NCBI GenBank assembly: GCA_964057225.1
Contig: OZ059900.1
Location: 13,531,638-13,595,637 of the forward strand
DNA length: 64,000 nt
Source of the DNA: Auanema rhodensis
Taxonomy: Eukaryota; Nematoda; Chromadorea; Rhabditida; Rhabditidae
Direction: 5' to 3'
Positions 43,753-56,374 of the stretch are shown in pieces (within the stretch, counting starts at the first letter, position 1; each line of letters starts with the position of its first letter). The notes under the pieces were generated by a model. It was not told where the DNA came from, did no database searches, and was given only the letters and a program-made list of their open reading frames with translations. A program made the translations under genes and the position numbers.

Positions 43753-46030
43753 ACGGCGAGAGGCTAGAACAGTTTATAAGTTTCCTGAATAGATTTGGTT
43801 TAATTACCCAAGTTAGAGGTAGTATCTCAATCTAACCAGAGAACTTCTGAGTTGGAAATACATTTTGGAAAGCACACCACGAGTGTGCAATATTGAAAAC
43901 TGTCTGTCTTAGTATGATTATATAACACTACCGATGCTAAAGCAAAATGAATTTGAATATGAACATGACGCGTCTTTTACATTATAGTTTGACCGGATAA
44001 AGCTTTGTATAGCTTTGTACACTGATCACATATACGGCGAGAGGCTAGAACAGTTTATAAGTTTCCTGAATAGATTTGGTTTAATTACCCAAGTTAGAGG
44101 TAGTATCTCAATCTAACCAGAGAACTTCTGAGTTGGAAATACATTTTGGAAAGCACACCACGAGTGTGCAATATTGAAAATTGTCTGTCTTAGTATGATT
44201 ATATGACACTATAGATGCCAAAGCAAAACAAATTTGAATATGAACATGACGCGTCTTTTACATTATAGTTTGACCGGATAAAGCTTTGTATTGCTTTGTA
44301 TAGCTTTGTACACTGATCACATATACGGCGAAAGGCTAGAACAGTTTATAAGTTTCCTGAATAGATTTGGTTTAATTACCCAAGTTAGAGGTAGTATCTC
44401 AATCTAACCAGAGAACTTCTGAGTTGGAAATACATTTTGAAAAGCACACCACGAGTGTGCAATATTGAAAACTGTCTGTCTTAGTATGATTATATAACAC
44501 TACCGATGCTAAAGCAAAATGAATTTGAATATGAACATGACGCGTCTTTTACATTATAGTTTGACCGGATAAAGCTTTGTATAGCTTTGTACACTGATCA
44601 CATATACGGCGAGAGGCTAGAACAGTTTATAAGTTTCCTGAATAGATTTGGTTTAATTACCCAAGTTAGAGGTAGTATCTCAATCTAACCAGAGAACTTC
44701 TGAGTTGGAAATACATTTTGGAAAGCACACCACGAGTGTGCAATATTGAAAACTGTCTGTCTTAGTATGATTATATAACACTACAGATGCTAAAGCAAAA
44801 TGAATTTGAATATGAACATGACGCGTCTTTTACATTATAGTTTGACCGGATAAAGCTTTGTATAGCTTTGTACACTGATCACATATACGGCGAGAGGCTA
44901 GAACAGTTTATAAGTTTCCTGAATAAACTTGGTTTAATTACCCAAGTTAGAGGTAGTATCTCAATATAACCAGAGAACTTCTGAGTTGGAAATACATTTT
45001 GGAAAGCACACCATGAGTGTGCAATATTGAAAATTGTCTGTCTTAGTATGATTATATGACACTATAGATGCCAAAGCAAAACAAATTTGAATATGAACAT
45101 GACGCGTCTTTTACATTATAGTTTGAACGGATAAAGCTTTGTATAGCTTTGTACCCTGATCACTTATACGGCGATAGGCTAGAACAGTTCATAAGTTTCC
45201 TGAATAGATTTGGTTTAATTACCCAAGTTAGAGGTAGTATCTCAATCTAACCAGAGAACTTCTGAGTTGGAAATACATTTTGGAAAGCACACCACGAGTG
45301 TGCAATATTGAAAACTGTCTGTCTTAGTATGATTATATAACACTACCGATGCTAAAGCAAAATGAATTTGAATATGAACATGACGCGTCTTTTACATTAT
45401 AGTTTGACCGGATAAAGCTTTGTATAGTTTTGTATAGCTTTGTACACTGATCACATATACGGCGATAGGCTAGAACAGTTCATAAGTTTCCTGAATAGAT
45501 TTGGTTTAATTACCCAAGTTAGAGGTAGTATCTCAATCTAACCAGAGAACTTCTGAGTTGGAAATACATTTTGGAAAGCACACCACGAGTGTGCAATATT
45601 GAAAACTGTCTGTCTTAGTATGATTATATAACACTACCGATGCTAAAGCAAAATGAATTTGAATATGAACATGACGCGTCTTTTACATTATAGTTTGACC
45701 GGATAAAGCTTTGTATAGCTTTGTATAGCTTTGTACACTGATCACATATACGGCGATAGGCTAGAACAGTTCATAAGTTTCCTGAATAGATTTGGTTTAA
45801 TTACCCAAGTTAGAGGTAGTATCTCAATCTAACCAGAGAACTTCTGAGTTGGAAATACATTTTGGAAAGCACACCACGAGTGTGCAATATTGAAAACTGT
45901 CTGTCTTAGTATGATTATATAACACTACCGATGCTAAAGCAAAATGAATTTGAATATGAACATGACGCGTCTTTTACATTATAGTTTGACCGGATAAAGC
46001 TTTGTATAGCTTTGTACACTGATCACATAT

Positions 46031-47174
46031 ACGGCGAGAGGCTAGAACAGTTTATAAGTTTCCTGAATAGATTTGGTTTAATTACCCAAGTTAGAGGTAG
46101 TATCTCAATCTAACCAGAGAACTTCTGAGTTGGAAATACATTTTGGAAAGCACACCACGAGTGTGCAATATTGAAAATTGTCTGTCTTAGTATGATTATA
46201 TGACACTATAGATGCCAAAGCAAAACAAATTTGAATATGAACATGACGCGTCTTTTACATTATAGTTTGACCGGATAAAGCTTTGTATTGCTTTGTATAG
46301 CTTTGTACACTGATCACATATACGGCGATAGGCTAGAACAGTTTATAAGTTTCCTGAATAGATTTGGTTTAATTACCCAAGTTAGAGGTAGTATCTCAAT
46401 CTAACCAGAGAACTTCTGAGTTGGAAATACATTTTGGAAAGCACACCACGAGTGTGCAATATTGAAAACTGTCTGTCTTAGTATGATTATATAACACTAC
46501 CGATGCTAAAGCAAAATGAATTTGAATATGAACATGACGCGTCTTTTACATTATAGTTTGATCGGATAAAGCTTTGTATAGCTTTGTACACTGATCACAT
46601 ATACGGCGATAGGCTAGAACAGTTCATAAGTTTCCTGAATAGATTTGGTTTAATTACCCAAGTGAGAGGTAGTATCTCAATCTAACCAGAGAACTTCTGA
46701 GTTGGAAATACATTTTGGAAAGCACACCACGAGTGTGCAATATTGAAAACTGTCTGTCTTAGTATGATTATATAACACTACAGATGCTAAAGCAAAATGA
46801 ATTTGAATATGAACATGACGCGTATTTTACATTATAGTTTGACCGGATAAAGCTTTGTATAGCTTTGTACACTGATCACATATACGGCGAGAAGCTAGAA
46901 CAGTTTATAAGTTTCCTGAATAGATTTGGTTTAATTACCCAAGTTAGAGGTAGTATCTCAATCTAACCAGAGAACTTCTGAGTTGGAAATACATTTTGGA
47001 AAGCACACCATGAGTGTGCAATATTGAAAATTGTCTGTCTTAGTATGATTATATGACACTATAGATGCCAAAGCAAAACAAATTTGAATATGAACATGAC
47101 GCGTCTTTTACATTATAGTTTCACCGGATAAAGCTTTGTATAGCTTTGTATAGCTTTGTACACTGATCACATAT
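46031..47174 (+). repeat. Four-monomer block, copy 1 of a 6,633-bp displaced pair
   Basis: Four consecutive monomers (291, 281, 281, 291 bp) carry the rare variants TTGCTTTGTA, GATCGG, CGCGTATTTTAC and GCGAGAAGC in that order. The same four occur at 52664-53807, exactly 6,633 bp away. Copy-specific changes include AGTGAGAGG and TTTCACCGG here. Confidence 0.85.
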
Positions 47175-50100
47175 ACGGCGATAGGCTAGAACAGTTCATA
47201 AGTTTCCTGAATAGATTTGGTTTAATTACCCAAGTTAGAGGTAGTATCTCAATCTAACCAGAGAACTTCTGAGTTGGAAATACATTTTGGAAAGCACACC
47301 ACGAGTGTGCAATATTGAAAACTGTCTGTCTTAGTATGATTATATAACACTATAGATGCCAAAGCAAAATGAATTTGAATATGAACATGACGCGTCTTTT
47401 ACATTATAGTTTGACCGGATAAAGCTTTGTATAGCTTTGTATAGCTTTGTACACTGATCACATATACGGCGATAGGCTAGAACAGTTCATAAGTTTCCTG
47501 AATAGATTTGGTTTAATTACCCAAGTTAGAGGTAGTATCTCAATCTAACCAGAGAACTTCTGAGTTGGAAATACATTTTGGAAAGCACACCACGAGTGTG
47601 CAATATTGAAAACTGTCTGTCTTCGTATGATTATATGACACTATAGATGCCAAAGCAAAACAAATTTGAATATGAACATGACGCGTCTTTTACATTATAG
47701 TTTGACTGGATAAAGCTTTGTATAGCTTTGTACACTGATCACATATACGGCGATAGGCTAGAACAGTTCATAAGTTTCCTGAATAGATTTGGTTTAATTA
47801 CCCAAGTTAGAGGTAGTATCTCAATCTAACCAGAGAACTTCTGAGTTGGAAATACATTTTGAAAAGCACACCACGAGTGTGCAATATTGAAAACTGTCTG
47901 TCTTAGTATGATTATATAACACTACCGATGCTAAAGCAAAATGAATTTGAATATGAACATGACGCGTCTTTTACATTATAGTTTGACCGGATAAAGCTTT
48001 GTATAGCTTTGTATAGCTTTGTACACTGATCACATATACGGCGATAGGCTAGAACAGTTCATAAGTTTCCTTAATAGATTTGGTTTAATTACCCAAGTTA
48101 GAGGTAGCATCTCAATCTAACCAGAGAACTTCTGAGTTGGAAATACATTTTGGAAAGCACACCACGAGTGTGCAATTTTGAAAACTGTCTGTCTTAGTAT
48201 GATTATATAACACTACCGATGCTAAAGCAAAATGAATTTGAATATGAACATGACGCGTCTTTTACATTATAGTTTGATCGGATAAAGCTTTGTATAGCTT
48301 TGTATAGCTTTGTACACTGATCACATATACGGCGATAGGCTAGAACAGTTCATAAGTTTCCTGAATAGATTTGGTTTAATTACCCAAGTTAGAGGTAGTA
48401 TCTCAATCTAACCAGAGAACTTCTGAGTTGGAAATACATTTTGAAAAGCACACCACGAGTGTGCAATATTGAAAACTGTCTGTCTTAGTATGATTATATA
48501 ACACTACCGATGCTAAAGCAAAATGAATTTGAATATGAACATGACGCGTCTTTTACATTATAGTTTGACCGGATAAAGCTTTGTATAGCTTTGTATAGCT
48601 TTGTACACTGATCACATATACGGCGATAGGCTAGAACAGTTCATAAGTTTCCTTAATAGATTTGGTTTAATTACCCAAGTTAGAGGTAGTATCTCAATCT
48701 AACCAGAGAACTTCTGAGTTGGAAATACATTTTGGAAAGCACACCACGAGTGTGCAATTTTGAAAACTGTCTGTCTTAGTATGATTATATAACACTACCG
48801 ATGCTAAAGCAAAATGAATTTGAATATGAACATGACGCGTCTTTTACATTATAGTTTGATCGGATAAAGCTTTGTATAGCTTTGTATAGCTTTGTACACT
48901 GATCACATATACGGCGATAGGCTAGAACAGTTCATAAGTTTCCTGAATAGATTTGGTTTAATTACCCAAGTTAGAGGTAGTATCTCAATCTAACCAGAGA
49001 ACTTCTGAGTTGGAAATACATTTTGGAAAGCACACCACGAGTGTGCAATATTGAAAACTGTCTGTCTTAGTATGATTATATAACACTATAGATGCCAAAG
49101 CAAAATGAATTTGAATATGAACATGACGCGTCTTTTACATTATAGTTTGACCGGATAAAGCTTTGTATAGCTTTGTATAGCTTTGTACACTGATCACATA
49201 TACGGCGATAGGCTAGAACAGTTCATAAGTTTCCTGAATAGATTTGGTTTAATTACCCAAGTTAGAGGTAGTATCTCAATCTAACCAGAGAACTTCTGAG
49301 TTGGAAATACATTTTGGAAAGCACACCACGAGTGTGCAATATTGAAAACTGTCTGTCTTAGTATGATTATATAACACTACCGATGCTAAAGCAAAATGAA
49401 TTTGAATATGAACATGACGCGTCTTTTACATTATAGTTTGACCGGATAAAGCTTTGTATAGCTTTGTATAGCTTTGTACACTGATCACATATACGGCAAT
49501 AGGCTAGAACAGTTCATAAGTTTCCTTAATAGATTTGGTTTAATTACCCAAGTTAGAGGTAGTATCTCAATCTAACCAGAGAACTTCTGAGTTGGAAATA
49601 CATTTTGGAAAGCACACCACGAGTGTGCAATTTTGAAAACTGTCTGTCTTAGTATGATTATATAACACTACCGATGCTAAAGCAAAATGAATTTGAATAT
49701 GAACATGACGCGTCTTTTACATTATAGTTTGATCGGATAAAGCTTTGTATAGCTTTGTATAGCTTTGTACACTGATCACATATACGGCGATAGGCTAGAA
49801 CAGTTCATAAGTTTCCTGAATAGATTTGGTTTAATTACCCAAGTTAGAGGTAGTATCTCAATCTAACCAGAGAACTTCTGAGTTGGAAATACATTTTGGA
49901 AAGCACACCACGAGTGTGCAATATTGAAAACTGTCTGTGTTAGTATGATTATATAACACTATAGATGCCAAAGCAAAATGAATTTGAATATGAACATGAC
50001 GCGTCTTTTACATTATAGTTTGACCGGATAAACCTTTGTATAGCTTTGTATAGCTTTGTACACTGATCACATATACGGCGATAGGCTAGAACAGTTCATA

Positions 50101-52663
50101 AGTTTCCTGAATAGATTTGGTTTAATTACCCAAGTTAGAGGTAGTATCTCAATCTAACCAGAGAACTTCTGAGTTGGAAATACATTTTTGAAAGCACACC
50201 ACGAGTGTGCAATATTGAAAACTGTCTGTCTTAGTATGATTATATAACACTATAGATGCCAAAGCAAAATGAATTTGAATATGAACATGACGCGTCTTTT
50301 ACATTATAGTTTGACCGGATAAAGCTTTGTATAGCTTTGTATAGCTTTGTACACTGATCACATATACGGCGATAGGCTAGAACAGTTCATAAGTTTCCTG
50401 AATAGATTTGGTTTAATTACCCAAGTTAGAGGTAGTATCTCAATCTAACCAGAGAACTTCTGAGTTGGAAATACATTTTGGAAAGCACACCACGAGTGTG
50501 CAATATTGAAAACTGTCTGTCTTAGTATGATTATATAACACTACCGATGCTAAAGCAGAATGAATTTGAATATGAACATGACGCGTCTTTTACATTATAG
50601 TTTGACCGGATAAAGCTTTGTATAGCTTTGTATAGCTTTGTACACTGATCACATATACGGCGATAGGCTAGAACAGTTCATAAGTTTCCTGAATAGATTT
50701 GGTTTAATTACCCAAGTTAGAGGTAGTATCTCAATCTAACCAGAGAACTTCTGAGTTGGAAATACATTTTGGAAAGCACACCACGAGTGTGCAATATTGA
50801 AAACTGTCTGTCTTAGTATGATTATATAACACTACCGATGCTAAAGCAGAATGAATTTGAATATGAACATGACGCGTCTTTTACATTATAGTTTGACCGG
50901 ATAAAGCTTTGTATAGCTTTGTATAGCTTTGTACACTGATCACATATACGGCGATAGGCTAGAACAGTTCATAAGTTTCCTGAATAGATTTGGTTTAATT
51001 ACCCAAGTTAGAGGTAGTATCTCAATCTAACCAGAGAACTTCTGAGTTGGAAATACATTTTGGAAAGCACACCACGAGTGTGCAATATTGAAAACTGTCT
51101 GTCTTAGTATGATTATATAACACTACAGATGCTAAAGCAAAATGAATTTGAATATGAACATGACGCGTCTTTTACATTATAGTTTGACCGGATAAAGCTT
51201 TGTATAGCTTTGTACACTGATCACATATACGGCGAGAGGCTAGAACAGTTTATAAGTTTCCTGAATAGATTTGGTTTAATTACCCAAGTTAGAGGTAGTA
51301 TCTCAATCTAACCAGAGAACTTCTGAGTTGGAAATACATTTTGGAAAGCACACCACGAGTGTGCAATATTGAAAACTGTCTGTCTTAGTATGATTATATA
51401 ACACTACAGATGCTAAAGCAAAATGAATTTGAATATGAACATGACGCGTCTTTTACATTATAGTTTGACCGGATAAAGCTTTGTATAGCTTTGTACACTG
51501 ATCACATATACGGCGAGAGGCTAGAACAGTTTATAAGTTTCCTGAATAGATTTGGTTTAATTACCCAAGTTAGAGGTAGTATCTCAATCTAACCAGAGAA
51601 CTTCTGAGTTGGAAATACATTTTGGAAAGCACACCATGAGTGTGCAATATTGAAAACTGTCTGTCTTAGTATGATTATATAACACTATAGATGCCAAAGC
51701 AAAACAAATTTGAATATGAACATGACGCGTCTTTTACATTATAGTTTGACCGGATAAAGCTTTGTATAGCTTTGTATAGCTTTGTACACTGATCACATAT
51801 ACGGCGATAGGCTAGAACAGTTCATAAGTTTCCTGAATAGATTTGGTTTAATTACCCAAGTTAGAGGTAGTATCTCAATCTAACCAGAGAACTTCTGAGT
51901 TGGAAATACATTTTGGAAAGCACACCACGAGTGTGCAATATTGAAAACTGTCTGTCTTAGTATGATTATATAACACTACCGATGCTAAAGCAAAATGAAT
52001 TTGAATATGAACATGACGCGTCTTTTACATTATAGTTTGACCGGATAAAGCTTTGTATAGCTTTGTATAGCTTTGTACACTGATCACATATACGGCGATA
52101 GGCTAGAACAGTTCATAAGTTTCCTGAATAGATTTGGTTTAATTACCCAAGTTAGAGGTAGTATCTCAATCTAACCAGAGAACTTCTGAGTTGGAAATAC
52201 ATTTTGGAAAGCACACCACGAGTGTGCAATATTGAAAACTGTCTGTCTTAGTATGATTATATAACACTACCGATGCTAAAGCAAAATGAATTTGAATATG
52301 AACATGACGCGTCTTTTACATTATAGTTTGACCGGATAAAGCTTTGTATAGCTTTGTATAGCTTTGTACACTGATCACATATACGGCGATAGGCTAGAAC
52401 AGTTCATAAGTTTCCTGAATAGATTTGGTTTAATTACCCAAGTTAGAGGTAGTATCTCAATCTAACCAGAGAACTTCTGAGTTGGAAATACATTTTGGAA
52501 AGCACACCACGAGTGTGCAATATTGAAAACTGTCTGTCTTAGTATGATTATATAACACTACCGATGCTAAAGCAAAATGAATTTGAATATGAACATGACG
52601 CGTCTTTTACATTATAGTTTGACCGGATAAAGCTTTGTATAGCTTTGTACACTGATCACATAT

Positions 52664-53807
52664 ACGGCGAGAGGCTAGAACAGTTTATAAGTTTCCTGAA
52701 TAGATTTGGTTTAATTACCCAAGTTAGAGGTAGTATCTCAATCTAACCAGAGAACTTCTGAGTTGGAAATACATTTTGGAAAGCACACCACGAGTGTGCA
52801 ATATTGAAAATTGTCTGTCTTAGTATGATTATATGACACTATAGATGCCAAAGCAAAACAAATTTGAATATGAACATGACGCGTCTTTTACATTATAGTT
52901 TGACCGGATAAAGCTTTGTATTGCTTTGTATAGCTTTGTACACTGATCACATATACGGCGATAGGCTAGAACAGTTTATAAGTTTCCTGAATAGATTTGG
53001 TTTAATTACCCAAGTTAGAGGTAGTATCTCAATCTAACCAGAGAACCTCTGAGTTGGAAATACATTTTGGAAAGCACACCACGAGTGTGCAATATTGAAA
53101 ACTGTCTGTCTTAGTATGATTATATAACACTACCGATGCTAAAGCAAAATGAATTTGAATATGAACATGACGCGTCTTTTACATTATAGTTTGATCGGAT
53201 AAAGCTTTGTATAGCTTTGTACACTGATCACATATACGGCGATAGGCTAGAACAGTTCATAAGTTTCCTGAATAGATTTGGTTTAATTACCCAAGTTAGA
53301 GGTAGTATCTCAATCTAACCAGAGAACTTCTGAGTTGGAAATACATTTTGGAAAGCACACCACGAGTGTGCAATATTGAAAACTGTCTGTCTTAGTATGA
53401 TTATATAACACTACAGATGCTAAAGCAAAATGAATTTGAATATGAACATGACGCGTATTTTACATTATAGTTTGACCGGATAAAGCTTTGTATAGCTTTG
53501 TACACTGATCACATATACGGCGAGAAGCTAGAACAGTTTATAAGTTTCCTGAATAGATTTGGTTTAATTACCCAAGTTAGAGGTAGTATCTCAATCTAAC
53601 CAGAGAACTTCTGAGTTGGAAATACATTTTGGAAAGCACACCATGAGTGTGCAATATTGAAAATTGTCTGTCTTAGTATGATTATATGACACTATAGATG
53701 CCAAAGCAAAACAAATTTGAATATGAACATGACGCGTCTTTTACATTATAGTTTGACCGGATAAAGCTTTGTATAGCTTTGTATAGCTTTGTACACTGAT
53801 CACATAT
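52664..53807 (+). repeat. Four-monomer block, copy 2 of a 6,633-bp displaced pair
   Basis: Matches 46031-47174 in monomer order, lengths and rare variants. A copy-specific change is GAGAACCTCT. It lies just before the right edge of the array, so edge sequence has been exchanged with the interior. Confidence 0.85.
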
Positions 53808-54088
53808 ACGGCGAGAAGCTAGAACAGTTTATAAGTTTCCTGAATAGATTTGGTTTAATTACCCAAGTTAGAGGTAGTATCTCAATCTAACCAGAGAACT
53901 TCTGAGTTGGAAATACATTTTGGAAAGCACACCACGAGTGTGCAATATTGAAAACTGTCTGTCTTAGTATGATTATATGACCCTATAGATGCCAAAGCAA
54001 AACAAATTTGAATATGAACATGACGCGTCTTTTACATTATAGTTTGACCGGATAAAGCTTTGTATAGCTTTGTATAGCTTTGTACACT

Positions 54089-54286
54089 GATCACATATAC
54101 AGCGATAGGCTAGAACAGTTCATAAGTTTCTTGAATAGATTTGGTTTAATTACCCAAGTTAGAGGTAGTATCTCAATCTAACCAGAGAACTTCTGAGTTG
54201 GAAATACATTTTGGAAAATACACCACGAGTGTGCAATATTGAAAACTGTCTGTCTTAGTAGGATTATATGACACTATAGATGCCTT
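54089..54286 (+). repeat. Diverged edge monomer of the main array
   Basis: The last, partial monomer has more private changes than interior units: ACAGCGATAG, TTTCTTGAATAG, GGAAAATACACC and TTAGTAGGATT. It stops inside the unit at GATGCCT. Higher divergence at the edge is what unequal-exchange homogenisation predicts. Confidence 0.85.
54250..54285 (+). repeat. 36-bp direct repeat flanking the gene island, left copy
   Basis: Satellite segment CTGTCTTAG...ATGCCT that closes the main array. The corresponding segment recurs at 56417-56452, where the satellite resumes. The copies differ at several positions, so the duplication is not recent. It marks the boundary of the 2.1-kb island as an insertion or an old recombination joint. 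Confidence 0.6.
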
Positions 54287-54690
54287 AGTAATAGATTGAC
54301 ATCATTCACATGATTAATATATCATTAAAAAATCATCAACCATGGGATCCCTGCATCAAAATCGCCAATTTTTGGATATGAGAAAAAACAAGAAAGTTGA
54401 ACAAAAGTGAAGAATTTTTCTGCTACAAAAATCATTCTGCATTGAGACACTTCGTTCTTTTCGTTCACCCAACAACCCAACGAGGCTCGAACTAGGCGCA
54501 CGCGATGCGCTTGAACTAGGCGCACGCGATGACCCATAATGCTAGTGTGGGAGGGTGATGAGAGTGACGCGTCTGTTTGCAGAGAGGCAGAGGTAAGCGA
54601 TAAAACGCCAACATCGCAATGTTCAATTAACGTTTGTGAATAGAAAACAAACTTCCTTGATTGCTAAAAATTTTATAATTTGCATTCATA
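54287..54690 (+). promoter_or_regulatory. Unique upstream region of the embedded gene
   Basis: About 400 bp of single-copy DNA between the array and the gene. It holds a 24-bp-period duplication (54487-54531) and one copy of TGACGCGTCT near 54564-54573, a string also present in every satellite monomer (ATGACGCGTCTT). No convincing ORF is seen. It is the likely promoter region by position only. Confidence 0.45.
54487..54531 (+). repeat. Tandem duplication, 24-bp period, GC-rich
   Basis: Two copies of a segment containing GAACTAGGCGCACGCGATG, at 54487-54507 and 54511-54531. They are GC-rich in an otherwise AT-rich promoter region. They may be a doubled protein-binding site. A short minus-strand open frame through here is a by-product. 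Confidence 0.7.
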
Positions 54691-54696
54691 TTTCAG
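54691..54696 (+). promoter_or_regulatory. Probable trans-splice acceptor (TTTCAG)
   Basis: TTTCAG preceded by an AT-rich tract (TGCATTCATA), 19 nt before the ATG at 54716. This spacing and sequence are typical of spliced-leader acceptor sites in nematodes and support the chosen start. It could instead be the acceptor of an ordinary 5' UTR intron. Confidence 0.6.
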
Positions 54697-54715
54697 ATAT
54701 CCTCAATAAGCAGTA

Positions 54716-56374
54716 ATGGAGTTGTTTATCAATTTGGTCGATAACGCTAATGTTGTCCATGATGATTTTTACTACGAATTTGACAGCGAGGTAGATGTTT
54801 TTAAATTAAGCAATTAGTAAATGTGGTTTTTTTAGACTACTTTGATACAATTGAAAAACAGGATCAATTCGAAGTGGAATATCAGCAAGGATGATCAAAA
54901 ATGGTTCTTTGAAAATGGCCAAAAACTTAGTGGACTCGGTGATAGAAGCCTTATATCTTTTGGACTGAAACACGGTAGTAAAGTGATTGTCGTAAGTTTT
55001 CAAATTTTTATTATATTTTTTATTGGATATAGTAGAGTATGAATTTAAAAATTTTTTGAGATTGAAAACTATAATAAACAGTTACTACCTTGGTATATGC
55101 ACTGCTAGTGAAGATTTTATGTTTTTATTCGGAAAAGATTTCTGGCGTTTCCAACACTGAGAATCATTCAAAAATCTTCAATATACTTTTTAATCTTCAA
55201 TTTATTTATGTTTTGATATTTGTAATTTATTTTATTGATTTCAGAGACATTCCATGACTGCGTATTGGGAAGCTTTTATGAGAAGTTTCGAGTCGGCTCG
55301 ACAAGCTTCCGCATTGAAACAAATGCCCCAAATTGAACAAGCAGTTGATCAAGCCTTGAACCACCTGATGCCACTGAAGAAAGCTGAATTCCTGGTCACC
55401 TACCCTCAATTTGGTGAAATTTATTGCCAATTCCGTGAAAATTTCTCTCGCTACATGAAAAGGGAGTTCGAATACATTGAAATAGCCGCAAAGTTTTATT
55501 TCTCAAAATTCTTTGCTGACCAAGCTGAATGCCCAGCCCCCGACATCAGATGTGAAAAGAAGAGACCAGAGGATTGTGGAATCCAAGCAAGTTTTTGATA
55601 AAATTTGATAAAAAATATAATTGTACAACATTGTCTTTAGGGCGGGCTCATTTGTCAAGTATTGCGGAATGAAATTCTGATTGGGCAGTACTACGTTAAA
55701 GAAAATATGGGCCTAGCAAATTGGCAATCCGCAGATATTCGTGAAATATTTATTTATAAGTTGTTTGAGTTGATTGGAGTTGGGCCTAAGGTTCATTTTA
55801 TTCCACACAAACACTATTCTAGTTTCGCACTTTACATCGGAGCCGATGAAGGTAAATCTTGCAAAAAAGTTTTGGTTTCATATAATTCATTTACTTTTTA
55901 GTTCCTGGTTTTCGACGAGCATACACTGAAGGAATTCATGTAAGTAGCCAAGTATACGCTCAAAGGGACTTGCTGCGGCGTGTGTTGTTTGTTAAGGATC
56001 TCCACTGGAAGAGTTATGGAATTGATGGCCATGGGAAACTGAGCATTGTTGATTTTCGAGTCTGATTGTTAGGATTTTATATTATGATCTTTGTAATTTA
56101 GATAAGGAGTTGTGTCGATCCTGAAATGGCACACAAATATTTGAACGGGTACAAAAGCTGGAAGGGGAGCAAAGAGCTATGGATTCAAGTAGCGAAGGAT
56201 TGCATTAAATTGTGGAATCTACCCCATAATTTCAACAAAGCTAATGAAGCGATCTCCATGCAAAAAGAGCTGTTCAAGCAGCATTCTATTATCTGTAAAC
56301 CAAATCGAAACTTTGAGAAATATTTTGTAGAAATTAACAACAATCTTAATAGTCTTATAGAAAGTTTGAAATAA
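54716..56374 (+). CDS. Ubiquitin-like plus kinase-like protein, six exons, intact
   Basis: Predicted exons are 54716-54790, 54836-54991, 55245-55586, 55641-55851, 55902-56059 and 56102-56374, giving about 404 residues with all phases matching. Residues 1-77 look like a ubiquitin fold: the start MELFINLV parallels ubiquitin's first strand, an LKNRI helix follows, then WFFENGQKLSGLGDRSL and a final KVIV strand. Residues 78-191 are helical with no recognised domain. Residues 192-404 look kinase-like: YYVKEN with candidate ATP-binding Lys211, a helix with Glu226, a hinge-like YIGADEV, then DLHWKSYGID and IVDFR. Asp294 and Asp312 would be the catalytic and metal-binding Asp; Ser299 stands where Asn is usual, and DFG reads DFR, so activity is uncertain. 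Intron 3 is GC-AG (GCAAGT) and intron 5 has a weak GTCTGA donor. No internal stop or frameshift is needed. I cannot name the gene family. It sits alone between satellite blocks beside a Maverick relic. Confidence 0.78.
55587..55640 (+). other. GC-AG intron of the embedded gene
   Basis: A 54-nt intron from GCAAGTTT to CTTTAG. Splicing here joins CAA to GGC in phase 0 and keeps the long frame open; reading through meets TGA at 55596-55598. CAA|GCAAGT fits the extended consensus known for GC donors. No GT donor nearby gives an open product. Confidence 0.65.

Larger units (their letters stand above)
1..54286 (+). repeat. Giant satellite array, 281/291-bp monomer
   Basis: Head-to-tail array of about 190 nearly identical monomers, all in one orientation and already in progress at base 1. 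Counting from ACGGCGATAG, the first units start at 1, 282, 573, 854, 1145, 1436, 1727 and 2008, so unit length alternates between 281 and 291 bp. The 10-bp difference is the number (2 or 3) of AGCTTTGTAT units near the end of each monomer. Each monomer carries a GCACAC/GTGTGC hairpin, the palindrome CAATATTG and the palindrome GACGCGTC. Variants are shared between distant units: ACCGATGCT or TATAGATGCC; CTTCGTATG with TATGACAC and CAAAACAAAT; GCAATTTTG with GATCGG; GCGAGAGG with GTTTATAAG. No long open frame is conserved across units, so I see no protein-coding role. It is a tandem satellite homogenised by unequal exchange or amplification. Confidence 0.98.

Noticed and set aside
1-54286. CRISPR array
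   Set aside because: The whole 281/291-bp unit repeats; there are no short repeats alternating with unique spacers, and the context is eukaryotic.
1-54286. Centromeric satellite with a CENP-B-like box
   Set aside because: No such box was found, and if the organism is Caenorhabditis the chromosomes are holocentric. Function is left open.
54325-54537. Minus-strand ORF over the 24-bp duplication
   Set aside because: Composition follows the tandem duplication; it has no domain and lies in the promoter region of the plus-strand gene.
54806-55430. Minus-strand frames at 54806-55003 and 55227-55430
   Set aside because: They are antisense shadows of exons 2 and 3 of the plus-strand gene.
55254-55901. 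Two separate small genes at 55254-55598 and 55662-55901
   Set aside because: They read as exons 3 and 4 of one gene: phases match across the GC-AG intron, and both lie in a six-exon model with consistent joints.
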